This document shows positions 47,831 to 58,225 of a stretch of 64,000 nucleotides of DNA, piece after piece. How positions within the stretch are numbered: the stretch's first letter is position 1; every line of letters starts with the position of its first letter. The stretch lies in contig NZ_NEHW01000013.1 of the NCBI RefSeq assembly GCF_002112505.1, positions 112,726 to 176,725 on the forward strand. Reading direction: 5' to 3'. Made by a program: the position numbers and the translations under genes. The stretch comes from Pseudomonas sp. R28(2017) (GTDB taxonomy: Bacteria; Pseudomonadota; Gammaproteobacteria; Pseudomonadales; Pseudomonadaceae). The notes under the pieces were generated by a model that worked only from the letters and a program-made list of their open reading frames with translations, was not told the origin of the DNA and did no database searches.

Positions 47831-50800
47831 TTAGTTGCCGCTGGAGTTCAGCGCTTCGGTCAGTGCGGCTTCCACCTCACTGGCGCTCACACGCAGCGGT
47901 TTGTCGGCATCACGGCGACGCTTGCGCTCGCTGTGGTAGGCCAGACCAGTACCGGCCGGGATCAGACGACCCACGACCACGTTCTCTTTCAGGCCGCGCA
48001 GGTAATCGCGCTTGCCGGTTACCGCCGCTTCGGTCAGTACGCGGGTGGTTTCCTGGAAGGAAGCCGCCGAGATGAACGATTCGGTGGACAGCGAGGCCTT
48101 GGTGATACCCAGCAGCACGCGGGTGAACTTGGAGATGAACTTGTCTTCCCCTGCCAGGCGCTCGTTTTCCATCAGCACCTGGGTCAGTTCCATCTGGTCG
48201 CCCTTGATGAAGCTGGAGTCACCCGACTCGGCGATCTCGACCTTGCGCAGCATCTGACGCAGGATGGTCTCGATGTGCTTGTCGTTGATCTTAACGCCTT
48301 GCAGACGGTAAACGTCCTGGATCTCGTTGACGATGTACTTCGCCAGCGCGCTCACACCCAGCAGACGCAGGATGTCGTGCGGATCGCTCGGGCCGTCGGA
48401 GATAACTTCGCCGCGGTTTACCTGTTCGCCTTCGAAGACGTTCAGGTGGCGCCACTTCGGAATCAGCTCTTCGTACGGATCGCTACCGTCGGTCGGAGTG
48501 ATGACCAGACGACGCTTGCCCTTGGTCTCTTTACCGAACGCGATGGTGCCGCTGACTTCAGCCAGAATCGAGGCTTCTTTCGGACGGCGCGCTTCGAACA
48601 GGTCGGCAACGCGCGGCAGACCACCGGTGATGTCACGGGTCTTCGACGTTTCTTGCGGGATACGCGCGATAACGTCACCAACACCGATCTGGGCACCGTC
48701 AGCCACACCAACGAGGGCGTTGGCCGGCAGGAAGTACTGGGCAGGTACATCGGTACCTGGCAGGTACAGGTCCTTGCCAGCGGCGTCGACCATCTTGATG
48801 GCCGGACGGATTTCCTTGCCTGCGGCAGGGCGATCCTTGACGTCCAGCACTTCAATGTTGGTCAAGCCGGTCAGCTCATCGGTCTGACGCTTGATGGTGA
48901 TGTTTTCTTCCATGCCCACGAAGGTCACGGTACCTTTCAGTTCGGTAACGATCGGGTGGGTGTGCGGGTCCCACTTGGCGACGATGGCGCCAGCTTCGAC
49001 CTTGTCACCTTCCTTGACCGAAATCACCGCACCGTAAGGCAGCTTGTAGCGCTCACGCTCACGGCCGAATTCGTCGGCAATGGCCAGCTCGCCGGAACGC
49101 GATACGGCAACCAGGTTACCGTCGGCACGCTCGACCTGCTTCAGGTTGTGCAGACGCACCATACCGCCGTTTTTCACCTGGACGCTGTCGGCAGCCGAGG
49201 TACGGCTTGCAGCACCACCGATGTGGAAGGTACGCATGGTCAGCTGGGTACCCGGCTCACCGATCGACTGTGCAGCGATAACGCCGACAGCTTCACCGAT
49301 GTTCACCTGGTGACCACGAGCCAGGTCACGGCCGTAGCACTTGGCGCAGATACCGAAGCGGGTTTCGCAGTTGATCGGCGAACGCACGATCACTTCGTCG
49401 ATGCTGTTCAGCTCGATGAACTCGACCCACTGCTCGTCGACCAGGGTACCGGCCGGAACGATGACGTCCTCGGTGCCTGGCTTGAACACGTCACGGGCGA
49501 TGACACGGCCCAGTACACGCTCACCCAGCGGCTCTACAACGTCGCCGCCTTCGATGTGCGGAGTCATCAGCAGGCCCTGGTCGGTGCCGCAGTCGATCTC
49601 GGTCACGACCAAGTCTTGTGCAACGTCTACCAGACGACGGGTCAGGTAACCGGAGTTCGCAGTCTTCAGTGCGGTATCCGCAAGACCCTTACGAGCACCG
49701 TGGGTCGAGATGAAGTACTGGAGTACGCTCAGACCTTCACGGAAGTTCGCGGTGATCGGCGTCTCGATGATCGAGCCGTCCGGCTTGGCCATCAGGCCAC
49801 GCATACCGGCCAGCTGACGGATCTGGGCTGCGGAACCCCGCGCACCCGAGTCAGCCATCATGTACATCGAGTTGAAGGACTCTTGGTCGACTTCGTTGCC
49901 GTCGCGGTCGATGACCTTCTCTTTCGAGAGGTTGGCCATCATCGCCTTGGACACTTCGTCGTTCGCCTTCGACCACAAGTCGATGACCTTGTTGTACTTC
50001 TCGCCCTGGGTTACCAGGCCGGAAGCGTACTGGCTCTCGATTTCCTTCACTTCATCGGTAGCGTTACCGATGATGCGGGCTTTCTCGTCCGGGATAACGA
50101 AGTCGTTAACACCGATGGAAACGCCGGAAATGGTCGAGTAAGCGAAACCGGTGTACATCAGCTGGTCAGCGAAGATAACGGTCTCTTTCAGACCAACCAC
50201 GCGGTAGCACTGGTTGATCAGCTTGGAGATCGCCTTCTTCTTCATCGGCTGGTTGACCACGTCGTACGGCAGGCCTGCCGGAACAACCTGGAACAGCAGC
50301 GCACGGCCGACGGTGGTGTCGACGATGCGGGTATTCTTGACCACCGAACCGTCACGCTCTTTCACGGTTTCGTTGATACGAACCTTGATTTTCGCGTGCA
50401 GGGCAGCTTCGCCGGCGCGGAATACGCGGTCGACTTCCTGCAGGTCGGCGAATACGCGACCTTCGCCCTTGGCGTTGATGGCTTCACGGGTCATGTAGTA
50501 CAGACCCAGTACAACGTCCTGCGACGGAACGATGATTGGCTCACCGTTGGCTGGCGACAGGATGTTGTTGGTCGACATCATCAGCGCGCGCGCTTCGAGC
50601 TGGGCTTCCAGCGTCAGCGGCACGTGAACGGCCATCTGGTCACCGTCGAAGTCGGCGTTGTACGCGGCACAGACCAGCGGGTGCAGCTGGATAGCCTTAC
50701 CTTCGATCAGTACCGGTTCAAAGGCCTGGATACCCAGACGGTGCAGGGTCGGTGCACGGTTGAGCAGCACGGGGTGTTCGCGGATCACCTCGGCGAGCAC

Positions 50801-52030
50801 GTCCCACACCTCTGGCAGCTCGCGCTCGACCATCTTCTTGGCAGCCTTGATAGTGGTCGCCAGACCACGCATTTCCAGCTTGCCGAAAATGAACGGCTTG
50901 AACAGCTCGAGGGCCATCTTCTTCGGCAGACCGCACTGGTGCAGACGCAGGGTCGGGCCTACGGTAATTACCGAACGGCCGGAGTAGTCCACACGCTTAC
51001 CGAGCAGGTTCTGACGGAAGCGACCTTGCTTACCTTTGATCATGTCGGCCAGCGACTTCAGCGGACGCTTGTTCGAGCCAGTGATGGCGCGACCGCGACG
51101 GCCGTTGTCCAGCAGGGCGTCGACCGCTTCCTGCAGCATGCGCTTTTCGTTGCGCACGATGATGTCCGGCGCCGACAGATCGAGCAGGCGCTTCAGACGG
51201 TTGTTACGGTTGATCACCCGACGATACAGGTCGTTCAGGTCGGAGGTCGCGAAGCGGCCACCATCCAGCGGTACCAGTGGACGCAGGTCCGGCGGCAGCA
51301 CTGGCAGGACGGTCAGGACCATCCACTCAGGCAGGTTGCCCGAGCCCTGGAAAGCTTCCATCAGCTTCAGGCGCTTGGACAGCTTCTTGATCTTGGTTTC
51401 CGAGTTGGTCTGCGGAATCTCTTCGCGCAGGCGGCCGATCTCGTGCTCCAGGTCGATAGCGTGCAGCAGCTCGCGGACAGCCTCGGCACCCATGCGGGCG
51501 TCGAAGTCGTCACCGAACTCTTCCAGCGCTTCGAAGTACTGCTCGTCGTTCAGCAGCTGACCCTTCTCGAGGGTGGTCATGCCCGGGTCGATCACCACGT
51601 AGCTCTCGAAGTAGAGCACGCGCTCGATGTCACGCAGGGTCATGTCCATCAGCAGGCCGATACGGGACGGCAGCGACTTCAGGAACCAGATGTGGGCAAC
51701 CGGCGAGGCCAGTTCGATGTGCGCCATGCGCTCACGACGAACCTTGGCCAGGGCAACTTCAACGCCGCACTTCTCGCAGATCACGCCGCGGTGCTTGAGG
51801 CGCTTGTACTTGCCGCACAGGCACTCGTAGTCCTTGACTGGGCCAAAGATCTTGGCGCAGAACAGGCCGTCACGCTCAGGCTTGAACGTACGGTAGTTGA
51901 TGGTTTCCGGCTTCTTAACTTCACCGAACGACCACGAACGGATCATTTCAGGCGACGCCAGACCGATGCGGATGGCGTCGAACTCTTCGACTTGACCCTG
52001 GTTTTTCAGCAAATTCAGTAGGTCTTTCAA
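47831..52030 (-). CDS. rpoC: RNA polymerase beta-prime subunit
   Basis: A 1,399-residue subunit. The N-terminal zinc ribbon has CLCGKYKRLKHRGVICEKCG (about residues 70-89), and the catalytic magnesium loop is YNADFDGDQMAVH (about residues 459-471). The bridge-helix region GARGSAAQIRQLAGMRGLMA and the second zinc cluster (CETRFGICAKCYGRDLARG) follow. It is 64 nt after rpoB. The length is normal for Pseudomonas. Confidence 0.99.
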   Translation of the reverse strand: MKDLLNLLKNQGQVEEFDAIRIGLASPEMIRSWSFGEVKKPETINYRTFKPERDGLFCAKIFGPVKDYECLCGKYKRLKHRGVICEKCGVEVALAKVRRERMAHIELASPVAHIWFLKSLPSRIGLLMDMTLRDIERVLYFESYVVIDPGMTTLEKGQLLNDEQYFEALEEFGDDFDARMGAEAVRELLHAIDLEHEIGRLREEIPQTNSETKIKKLSKRLKLMEAFQGSGNLPEWMVLTVLPVLPPDLRPLVPLDGGRFATSDLNDLYRRVINRNNRLKRLLDLSAPDIIVRNEKRMLQEAVDALLDNGRRGRAITGSNKRPLKSLADMIKGKQGRFRQNLLGKRVDYSGRSVITVGPTLRLHQCGLPKKMALELFKPFIFGKLEMRGLATTIKAAKKMVERELPEVWDVLAEVIREHPVLLNRAPTLHRLGIQAFEPVLIEGKAIQLHPLVCAAYNADFDGDQMAVHVPLTLEAQLEARALMMSTNNILSPANGEPIIVPSQDVVLGLYYMTREAINAKGEGRVFADLQEVDRVFRAGEAALHAKIKVRINETVKERDGSVVKNTRIVDTTVGRALLFQVVPAGLPYDVVNQPMKKKAISKLINQCYRVVGLKETVIFADQLMYTGFAYSTISGVSIGVNDFVIPDEKARIIGNATDEVKEIESQYASGLVTQGEKYNKVIDLWSKANDEVSKAMMANLSKEKVIDRDGNEVDQESFNSMYMMADSGARGSAAQIRQLAGMRGLMAKPDGSIIETPITANFREGLSVLQYFISTHGARKGLADTALKTANSGYLTRRLVDVAQDLVVTEIDCGTDQGLLMTPHIEGGDVVEPLGERVLGRVIARDVFKPGTEDVIVPAGTLVDEQWVEFIELNSIDEVIVRSPINCETRFGICAKCYGRDLARGHQVNIGEAVGVIAAQSIGEPGTQLTMRTFHIGGAASRTSAADSVQVKNGGMVRLHNLKQVERADGNLVAVSRSGELAIADEFGRERERYKLPYGAVISVKEGDKVEAGAIVAKWDPHTHPIVTELKGTVTFVGMEENITIKRQTDELTGLTNIEVLDVKDRPAAGKEIRPAIKMVDAAGKDLYLPGTDVPAQYFLPANALVGVADGAQIGVGDVIARIPQETSKTRDITGGLPRVADLFEARRPKEASILAEVSGTIAFGKETKGKRRLVITPTDGSDPYEELIPKWRHLNVFEGEQVNRGEVISDGPSDPHDILRLLGVSALAKYIVNEIQDVYRLQGVKINDKHIETILRQMLRKVEIAESGDSSFIKGDQMELTQVLMENERLAGEDKFISKFTRVLLGITKASLSTESFISAASFQETTRVLTEAAVTGKRDYLRGLKENVVVGRLIPAGTGLAYHSERKRRRDADKPLRVSASEVEAALTEALNSSGN

Positions 52031-52094
52031 GGCCTTTCCTCCTGGCGGAGCAGGGAGCGGGCATTACCTGCCCCACTCCCCTTCGCGTCACGTG

Positions 52095-55000
52095 TTATTC
52101 GGTTTCCAGATCGATATCGATACCGAGCGAACGGATCTCTTTGATCAACACGTTGAAGGACTCGGGCATGCCCGGCTCCATACGGTGATCGCCATCCACG
52201 ATGTTCTTGTACATCTTGGTACGGCCGTTCACGTCGTCCGACTTCACTGTGAGCATTTCTTGCAGGGTGTATGCCGCGCCGTATGCTTCCAGCGCCCACA
52301 CTTCCATCTCCCCGAAACGCTGACCACCGAACTGCGCCTTACCACCCAGCGGCTGCTGGGTAACCAGGCTGTAGGAACCAGTGGAACGCGCGTGCATCTT
52401 GTCGTCCACCAAGTGGTTCAGCTTGAGCATGTACATGTAACCAACGGTCACAGGACGCTCGAACTTGTTGCCGGTACGGCCGTCGAACAGCACCATCTGG
52501 CCGCTTTCTGGCAGGTCTGCCAGTTTCAGCATGGCCTTGATCTCACGCTCCTTGGCACCGTCGAAGACTGGGGTGGCCATCGGCACGCCTTTCTTCAGGT
52601 TGTTCGCCAGGGCGATGATCTCTTCGTCGGTGAACTCTTCCAGGTTCTCCTGACGACCACCGATCTCGTTGTAGATCTCGGTGAGGAAGGTGCGCAGTTC
52701 AGCGGCTTTACGCTGCTCTTCGATCATGCGGTCGATCTTCTCGCCCAGACCCTTGGCCGCGAGGCCCAGGTGGGTTTCGAGGATCTGACCGACGTTCATA
52801 CGCGAAGGTACGCCCAGCGGGTTCAGTACGACGTCGACCGGAGTACCGTTGGCGTCGTGCGGCATGTCTTCGACCGGCATGATCACCGAGACGACACCCT
52901 TGTTACCGTGACGACCGGCCATCTTGTCACCCGGCTGGATGCGACGGCGGATTGCCAGGTAGACCTTGACGATCTTCAGTACGCCCGGAGCCAGGTCATC
53001 GCCCTGCTGCAGCTTGCGCTTCTTGTCTTCGAACTTGTCGTCCAGCAGGCGACGGCGATCGACGATGTACTGCTGAGCCTTTTCCAGCTGCTCGTTCAGT
53101 GCATCTTCGGCCATGCGCAGTTTGAACCACTGGCCGTGCTCCAGACCGTCCAGCACTTCGTCAGTGATCACGGTGCCTTTCTTCAGGCCCGCACCACCGT
53201 CGACCACCTGGCCGTTCAGGGCTGCACGCAGACGCTCGAAGGTTGCACCTTCGACGATGCGGAACTCTTCGTTGAGGTCCTTGCGGATCTCGTCCAGCTG
53301 CATCTTCTCGATGGACAGGGCGCGGCTGTCGCGCTCGACGCCATCACGAGTGAAGACCTGTACGTCGATGACGGTACCCTTGGTGCCGGTCGGCACGCGC
53401 AGGGAGGTGTCCTTAACGTCGCTGGCCTTCTCACCGAAGATTGCGCGCAGCAGTTTTTCTTCCGGAGTCAGCTGGGTTTCGCCTTTTGGCGTGACCTTGC
53501 CGACCAGGATGTCGCCAGCGCCGACTTCGGCACCCACGTAGACGATACCGGCTTCGTCCAGCTTGTTCAGTGCGGCTTCACCCACGTTCGGGATGTCCGC
53601 AGTGATTTCCTCTGGGCCAAGCTTGGTGTCACGCGCCACACAGGTCAGTTCCTGGATGTGGATGGTGGTGAAGCGGTCTTCCTGAACCACACGCTCGGAC
53701 AGGCAGATGGAGTCTTCGAAGTTGAAGCCGTTCCACGCCATGAACGCGATGCGCATGTTCTGACCCAGTGCCAGTTCACCCATGTCGGTGGACGGGCCGT
53801 CGGCCATGATGTCGCCACGCTGAACCTTGTCACCCTTGCTTACCAGCGGACGCTGGTTGATGCAGGTGTTCTGGTTGGAACGGGTGTACTTGGTCAGGTT
53901 GTAGATATCCACACCGGCTTCACCGGTCTCGACTTCGTCATCGGCAACGCGAACGACGATACGGCTGGCGTCGACCGAGTCGATCACACCACCGCGGCGA
54001 GCAACCACGCAGACACCGGAGTCACGGGCAACGTTGCGCTCCATGCCGGTACCGACCAGCGGCTTGTCGGCACGCAGGGTAGGTACAGCCTGACGCTGCA
54101 TGTTCGAACCCATCAATGCACGGTTGGCGTCGTCGTGCTCGAGGAACGGAATCAGCGACGCAGCGACGGAAACAACCTGCTTCGGCGAAACGTCCATCAG
54201 GGTGACGTCTTCCGGCGCCTTGACGGTGAATTCGTTCAGGTGACGAACCGCTACCAGCTCATCGATCAGCTGCTTCTTGTCGTTCATCGCGGCCGAAGCC
54301 TGAGCGATCACGTGATCGGCTTCTTCGATGGCCGACAGGAACACGATGTCGTCGCTGACCACGCCTTCCTTCACCACGCGGTACGGGCTTTCCAGGAAGC
54401 CGTACTGGTTGGTGCGGGCATAGGCTGCCAGGGAGTTGATCAGACCGATGTTCGGACCTTCAGGGGTCTCGATCGGGCACACGCGGCCGTAGTGGGTCGG
54501 GTGTACGTCACGGACTTCGAAGCCGGCGCGCTCACGGGTCAGACCACCAGGGCCGAGTGCGGAGACACGGCGCTTGTGGGTGATCTCGGAGAGCGGGTTG
54601 TTCTGGTCCATGAACTGCGAGAGCTGGCTGGAACCGAAGAACTCTTTCACCGCGGCCGCTACCGGCTTGGCGTTGATCAGGTCTTGCGGCATCAGGCCTT
54701 CGCTTTCGGCCATCGACAGACGTTCCTTGACCGCACGCTCAACACGTACCAGGCCAACGCGGAACTGGTTCTCGGCCATCTCGCCAACGCAACGAACGCG
54801 ACGGTTACCCAGGTGGTCGATGTCGTCGACGATGCCTTTGCCGTTACGGATATCGACCAGGGTCTTCAGAACCTCGACGATGTCTTCCTTGCTCAGCACG
54901 CCCGAACCTTCGATCTCGGTACGACCGATACGACGGTTGAACTTCATGCGGCCTACGGCGGACAGGTCGTAACGCTCGGCGCTGAAGAACAGGTTGTTGA

Positions 55001-56168
55001 ACAGGGTCTCGGCAGCATCCTTGGTCGGCGGCTCGCCTGGACGCATCATGCGGTAGATCTCGACCAGGGCTTCCAGCTGGTTGCTGGTGGTGTCGATCTT
55101 CAGGGTATCCGAGATGAACGGACCGCAGTCGATGTCGTTGGTGTACAGGGTTTCGATGCGGACAACCTGAGCCTTGGCGATCTTGATCAGCAGCTCGGTG
55201 GTCAGCTCGGTGTTGCACTCGGCCAGGATCTCGCCGGTGGCCGGGTGAACGATGGCCTTGGCAGTGGTGCGACCCAGGACGTATTCCATCGGCACGTCCA
55301 GCTGATTGACACCAGCCTTCTCGAGCTGATTGACGTGGCGCGCAGTGATGCGGCGGCCCTGCTCGACAATGACCTTGCCAGCGCCGTCATGGATGTCCAT
55401 GACCGCAACTTCACCACGCAGACGCTGAGGCACCAGTTCCAGGCTGAGTTTCTCGCCGGAAATGTGGAAGACGTTGGTGGTGTAGAAGGTGTTGAGCACT
55501 TCTTCAGTGCTGTAACCCAGCGCGCGCAGCAGCACCGAGGCCGGCAGTTTGCGGCGACGGTCGATACGCACGAACACGCAGTCTTTCGGGTCGAACTCGA
55601 AGTCCAGCCACGAACCGCGGTAAGGGATGATGCGAGCGGAGTACAGCAGCTTGCCGGAGCTGTGCGTCTTGCCACGGTCGTGGTCGAAGAACACACCAGG
55701 CGAACGGTGCAGCTGGGAAACGATTACTCGTTCGGTACCGTTGATAACGAAGGTACCGTTCTCAGTCATCAGGGGGATTTCACCCATGTAGACTTCTTGC
55801 TCTTTGATGTCCTTGATCGCTTTGTTCGACGATTCCTTGTCGAAGATGATCAGGCGCACCTTGACCCGCAGTGGGACCGCGAAGGTCACGCCACGCAGGA
55901 CACATTCCTTCACATCGAAGGCGGGATCGCCCAGGCGGTAGCCTACGTACTCCAGGGCAGCATTGCCGGAGTAGCTGATGATCGGGAATACCGACTTGAA
56001 GGCCGCGTGCAGGCCGACGTCACGGAACTGATCCTTGGATGCTCCCGCTTGCAGGAATTCGCGATACGAATCCAGCTGGATGGCCAGAAGATATGGCACA
56101 TCCATGACGTCCGGCAACTTGCTAAAGTCCTTGCGGATACGTTTTTTCTCAGTGTATGAGTAAGCCAT
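52095..56168 (-). CDS. rpoB: RNA polymerase beta subunit
   Basis: A 1,357-residue subunit. The rifampicin pocket reads GSSQLSQFMDQNNPLSEITH followed by KRRVSALGPGG, with the sensitive-type Asp, His and Ser residues, so no resistance change is visible. Conserved PIETPEGPNIGLI and the C-terminal GKAQFGGQRFGEMEVWALEA are present. It follows rplL after a 219-nt gap that contains an attenuator hairpin. Confidence 0.99.
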   Translation of the reverse strand: MAYSYTEKKRIRKDFSKLPDVMDVPYLLAIQLDSYREFLQAGASKDQFRDVGLHAAFKSVFPIISYSGNAALEYVGYRLGDPAFDVKECVLRGVTFAVPLRVKVRLIIFDKESSNKAIKDIKEQEVYMGEIPLMTENGTFVINGTERVIVSQLHRSPGVFFDHDRGKTHSSGKLLYSARIIPYRGSWLDFEFDPKDCVFVRIDRRRKLPASVLLRALGYSTEEVLNTFYTTNVFHISGEKLSLELVPQRLRGEVAVMDIHDGAGKVIVEQGRRITARHVNQLEKAGVNQLDVPMEYVLGRTTAKAIVHPATGEILAECNTELTTELLIKIAKAQVVRIETLYTNDIDCGPFISDTLKIDTTSNQLEALVEIYRMMRPGEPPTKDAAETLFNNLFFSAERYDLSAVGRMKFNRRIGRTEIEGSGVLSKEDIVEVLKTLVDIRNGKGIVDDIDHLGNRRVRCVGEMAENQFRVGLVRVERAVKERLSMAESEGLMPQDLINAKPVAAAVKEFFGSSQLSQFMDQNNPLSEITHKRRVSALGPGGLTRERAGFEVRDVHPTHYGRVCPIETPEGPNIGLINSLAAYARTNQYGFLESPYRVVKEGVVSDDIVFLSAIEEADHVIAQASAAMNDKKQLIDELVAVRHLNEFTVKAPEDVTLMDVSPKQVVSVAASLIPFLEHDDANRALMGSNMQRQAVPTLRADKPLVGTGMERNVARDSGVCVVARRGGVIDSVDASRIVVRVADDEVETGEAGVDIYNLTKYTRSNQNTCINQRPLVSKGDKVQRGDIMADGPSTDMGELALGQNMRIAFMAWNGFNFEDSICLSERVVQEDRFTTIHIQELTCVARDTKLGPEEITADIPNVGEAALNKLDEAGIVYVGAEVGAGDILVGKVTPKGETQLTPEEKLLRAIFGEKASDVKDTSLRVPTGTKGTVIDVQVFTRDGVERDSRALSIEKMQLDEIRKDLNEEFRIVEGATFERLRAALNGQVVDGGAGLKKGTVITDEVLDGLEHGQWFKLRMAEDALNEQLEKAQQYIVDRRRLLDDKFEDKKRKLQQGDDLAPGVLKIVKVYLAIRRRIQPGDKMAGRHGNKGVVSVIMPVEDMPHDANGTPVDVVLNPLGVPSRMNVGQILETHLGLAAKGLGEKIDRMIEEQRKAAELRTFLTEIYNEIGGRQENLEEFTDEEIIALANNLKKGVPMATPVFDGAKEREIKAMLKLADLPESGQMVLFDGRTGNKFERPVTVGYMYMLKLNHLVDDKMHARSTGSYSLVTQQPLGGKAQFGGQRFGEMEVWALEAYGAAYTLQEMLTVKSDDVNGRTKMYKNIVDGDHRMEPGMPESFNVLIKEIRSLGIDIDLETE

Positions 56169-56387
56169 CAGCGTTCCCCAGCTTGGTCACCTGCTTGTTT
56201 GGCTTCTCCCGGCGGGAGCAGCCAGAAAATCGTGCAAACCCCTTGGTTTGCGCACCCACATGGGTGTCTTGCAGCATGTTATCGGGGCCGGTTTGGCCAG
56301 CCACCAATAACGGAAAAAGGCCGGTGGCATAAGCCACCAGCCATCAGCCTTTCGCTCAACGCTCAGGCTGGCATCGCAAAGTCGAGA
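56169..56387 (-). promoter_or_regulatory. rplL-rpoB intergenic leader
   Basis: This 219-nt gap separates ribosomal and polymerase genes. Next to rplL it holds an intrinsic terminator (56314-56342). Nearer rpoB it holds two smaller hairpins, CAAACC-CCTT-GGTTTG (about 56237-56252) and ACCC-ACAT-GGGT (about 56254-56265). In E. coli the equivalent gap has an attenuator and an RNase III site; the same role is inferred here. Confidence 0.7.
56314..56342 (-). terminator. Attenuator between rplL and rpoB
   Basis: On the minus strand GGCTGGTGGC, loop TTAT, GCCACCGGCC, then TTTTT. It is a ten-pair stem (one G-U) with a proper U-tract, 46 nt after the rplL stop. Partial read-through would set the ratio of polymerase to ribosomal protein. 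Confidence 0.88.
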
Positions 56388-56753
56388 TTACTTCAGCTCG
56401 ACTTTAGCGCCTGCTTCTTCCAGCTTCTTCTTAGCGTCTTCAGCGGCTTCTTTCGAAACGCCTTCAGCTACAACCTGAGGAGCGCCGTCGACTTTCTCTT
56501 TGGCTTCTTTCAGGCCCAGACCGGTCAGTTCGCGAACGGCTTTGATCACGTTCACTTTCTTGTCGCCGGCTTCAACCAGAACAACGTTGAACTCGGTCTG
56601 CTCTTCAACAACGGCAGCAGCAGCAGCTGGGCCAGCAGCGGCAACAGCAGCGGTAACGCCGAAGGTTTCTTCCATAGCTTTGATCAGCTCAACAACTTCC
56701 AGAACGGTTTTCTGGCCGATTGCTTCGATGATTTGTTCGTTAGTCAGAGACAT
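56388..56753 (-). CDS. rplL: 50S ribosomal protein L7/L12
   Basis: The 121-residue acidic protein has an N-terminal dimerisation helix ([20 protein letters not shown]), an Ala-rich hinge ([13 protein letters not shown]) and the C-terminal factor-binding domain ([20 protein letters not shown]). Several copies form the stalk that recruits EF-Tu and EF-G. It is 78 nt after rplJ. Confidence 0.98.
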
Positions 56754-56831
56754 GACTTAAATCCTGTATTGGGGTGACAGCCTACGCAGCCATCAAATTA
56801 AACGTATGATTTTGAAAGAGTTTCGCGTGCC

Positions 56832-57332
56832 TTAGGCAGCGGTAGCTTCTTTCTGGTCGCGAATGGCTGCCAGAGTACGAGCCAGCTTGCTGGTAGCGCC
56901 TTGGATCACGCTCATCAGTTTCGCAATAGCTTCGTCGCGGGTCGGCAGGGTAGCCAACACGTCGATCTGGTTCGCTGCAATGAAATTGCCGTCAAACGCA
57001 GCTGCCTTGATCTCGAACTTGTCCTGACCCTTGGCGAACTCTTTGAACAGACGAGCAGCAGCGCCCGGGTGTTCGTTGGAGAAAGCAATCAGGGTCGGGC
57101 CTTTGAACGCGTCGTTGAGGATCGAGAATTCGGTGCCTTCAACAGCGCGCTTGAGCAGGGTGTTACGTACGACACGTACATAAACGCCAGCTTCGCGGGC
57201 CTCTTTACGGAGTCCGGTCATTGCGCTTACAGTCACACCACGGGCATCGGCCACGACAGCGGACAGAGCGACTTTGGCAGCCTCGTTGACTTCAGCGACG
57301 ATGGCCTTCTTGTCTTCGAGTTTAATTGCCAC
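56832..57332 (-). CDS. rplJ: 50S ribosomal protein L10
   Basis: The 166-residue protein starts (V)AIKLEDKKAIVAEVNEAAK. It begins with GTG at 57330-57332, with AGGAG seven bases upstream; a longer upstream frame is not family-like. It holds the L7/L12 stalk. L10 with L7/L12 usually represses this operon through the leader upstream, which is present here as a 197-nt structured gap. Confidence 0.97.
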   Translation of the reverse strand: MAIKLEDKKAIVAEVNEAAKVALSAVVADARGVTVSAMTGLRKEAREAGVYVRVVRNTLLKRAVEGTEFSILNDAFKGPTLIAFSNEHPGAAARLFKEFAKGQDKFEIKAAAFDGNFIAANQIDVLATLPTRDEAIAKLMSVIQGATSKLARTLAAIRDQKEATAA

Positions 57333-57529
57333 GGGTTTACTCCTGGTTTTTACCGTTTCATCTGGCCGAAGCCGGATGTCGTTTTGGTGTCTGATTCGGT
57401 AACGAATCGGGAGCACCATCTGCGTGGGCTGGTGTTTTAAGGCTTGCGCCGCCTACGGTCTTGGATAGCCCCCGCCAGGCAGGGACCCCAATTTTTGCAG
57501 GTGGCGCGACACGTCGCGCCACCGAGTTC
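57333..57529 (-). promoter_or_regulatory. rplJ leader (candidate L10-responsive element)
   Basis: The 197-nt gap between rplA and rplJ contains several hairpins on the minus strand: CAUC-CGGCUUCGGCCA-GAUG with a UUCG loop (57359-57378), GAUUCG-UUAC-CGAAUC (57393-57408) enclosed by GGUG/CACC pairing, and a perfect GC-rich hairpin next to rplA (57500-57523). This fits an L10 autoregulatory leader, but the kink-turn was not worked out. Confidence 0.65.
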
Positions 57530-58225
57530 TTACACGTTCAGCGAGCTCTGATCGATGATCAGACCTGGGCCCATGGTGGTGCTCAGGGTAACGCGCTTGA
57601 CGTAGATACCTTTCGAAGAGGCCGGCTTGATACGCTTCAGGTCAGCGATCAGGGCTTCAACGTTTTCCTTCAGCTTGTCAGCTTCGAAGCCGATTTTGCC
57701 AACGGAGGTGTGGATGATACCGTTTTTGTCGGTACGGTAGCGAACCTGACCAGCCTTGGCGTTTTTGACAGCGCCGGCTACGTCTGGAGTCACGGTACCT
57801 ACTTTCGGGTTAGGCATCAGGCCGCGAGGACCCAGAACCTGACCCAGCTGACCTACAACGCGCATGGCATCAGGCGATGCGATGACGACGTCATAGTTCA
57901 GGTCGCCGCCTTTCATTTCGGCAGCCAGATCGTCCATACCTACACGGTCAGCGCCGGCAGCCAGAGCGGCCTCAGCAGCTGGACCCTGGGTGAAGACGGC
58001 AACACGTACGGTCTTGCCAGTGCCGTGTGGCAGCACGGTAGCGCTACGAACGACCTGGTCGGATTTACGTGGGTCAACGCCGAGGTTAACGGCGATGTCG
58101 TAGGATTCTACGAACTTGGCAGCCGGCAGCGAAGCGAGCAGAGTTGCGGCTTCTTCGAAGTTGTAGGCCTTGCCTGCTTCGATTTTCTCGGCGATTGCCT
58201 TTTGGCGCTTGGTCAGCTTAGCCAT
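57530..58225 (-). CDS. rplA: 50S ribosomal protein L1
   Basis: The 231-residue product begins MAKLTKRQKAIAEKIEAGKA and has the L1 motif VGQLGQVLGPRGLMPNPKVG. It forms the mobile L1 stalk and in E. coli represses rplKA. The ATG overlaps the rplK stop by one base (TAATG). Confidence 0.98.
   Translation of the reverse strand: MAKLTKRQKAIAEKIEAGKAYNFEEAATLLASLPAAKFVESYDIAVNLGVDPRKSDQVVRSATVLPHGTGKTVRVAVFTQGPAAEAALAAGADRVGMDDLAAEMKGGDLNYDVVIASPDAMRVVGQLGQVLGPRGLMPNPKVGTVTPDVAGAVKNAKAGQVRYRTDKNGIIHTSVGKIGFEADKLKENVEALIADLKRIKPASSKGIYVKRVTLSTTMGPGLIIDQSSLNV

Noticed and set aside
52092..56159. A 1,355-codon open frame on the plus strand opposite rpoB, and similar giants opposite rpoC and fdnG
   Set aside because: They are mirror images of real genes caused by biased codon use in a high-GC genome. 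Their products resemble no family and lack ribosome-binding sites.
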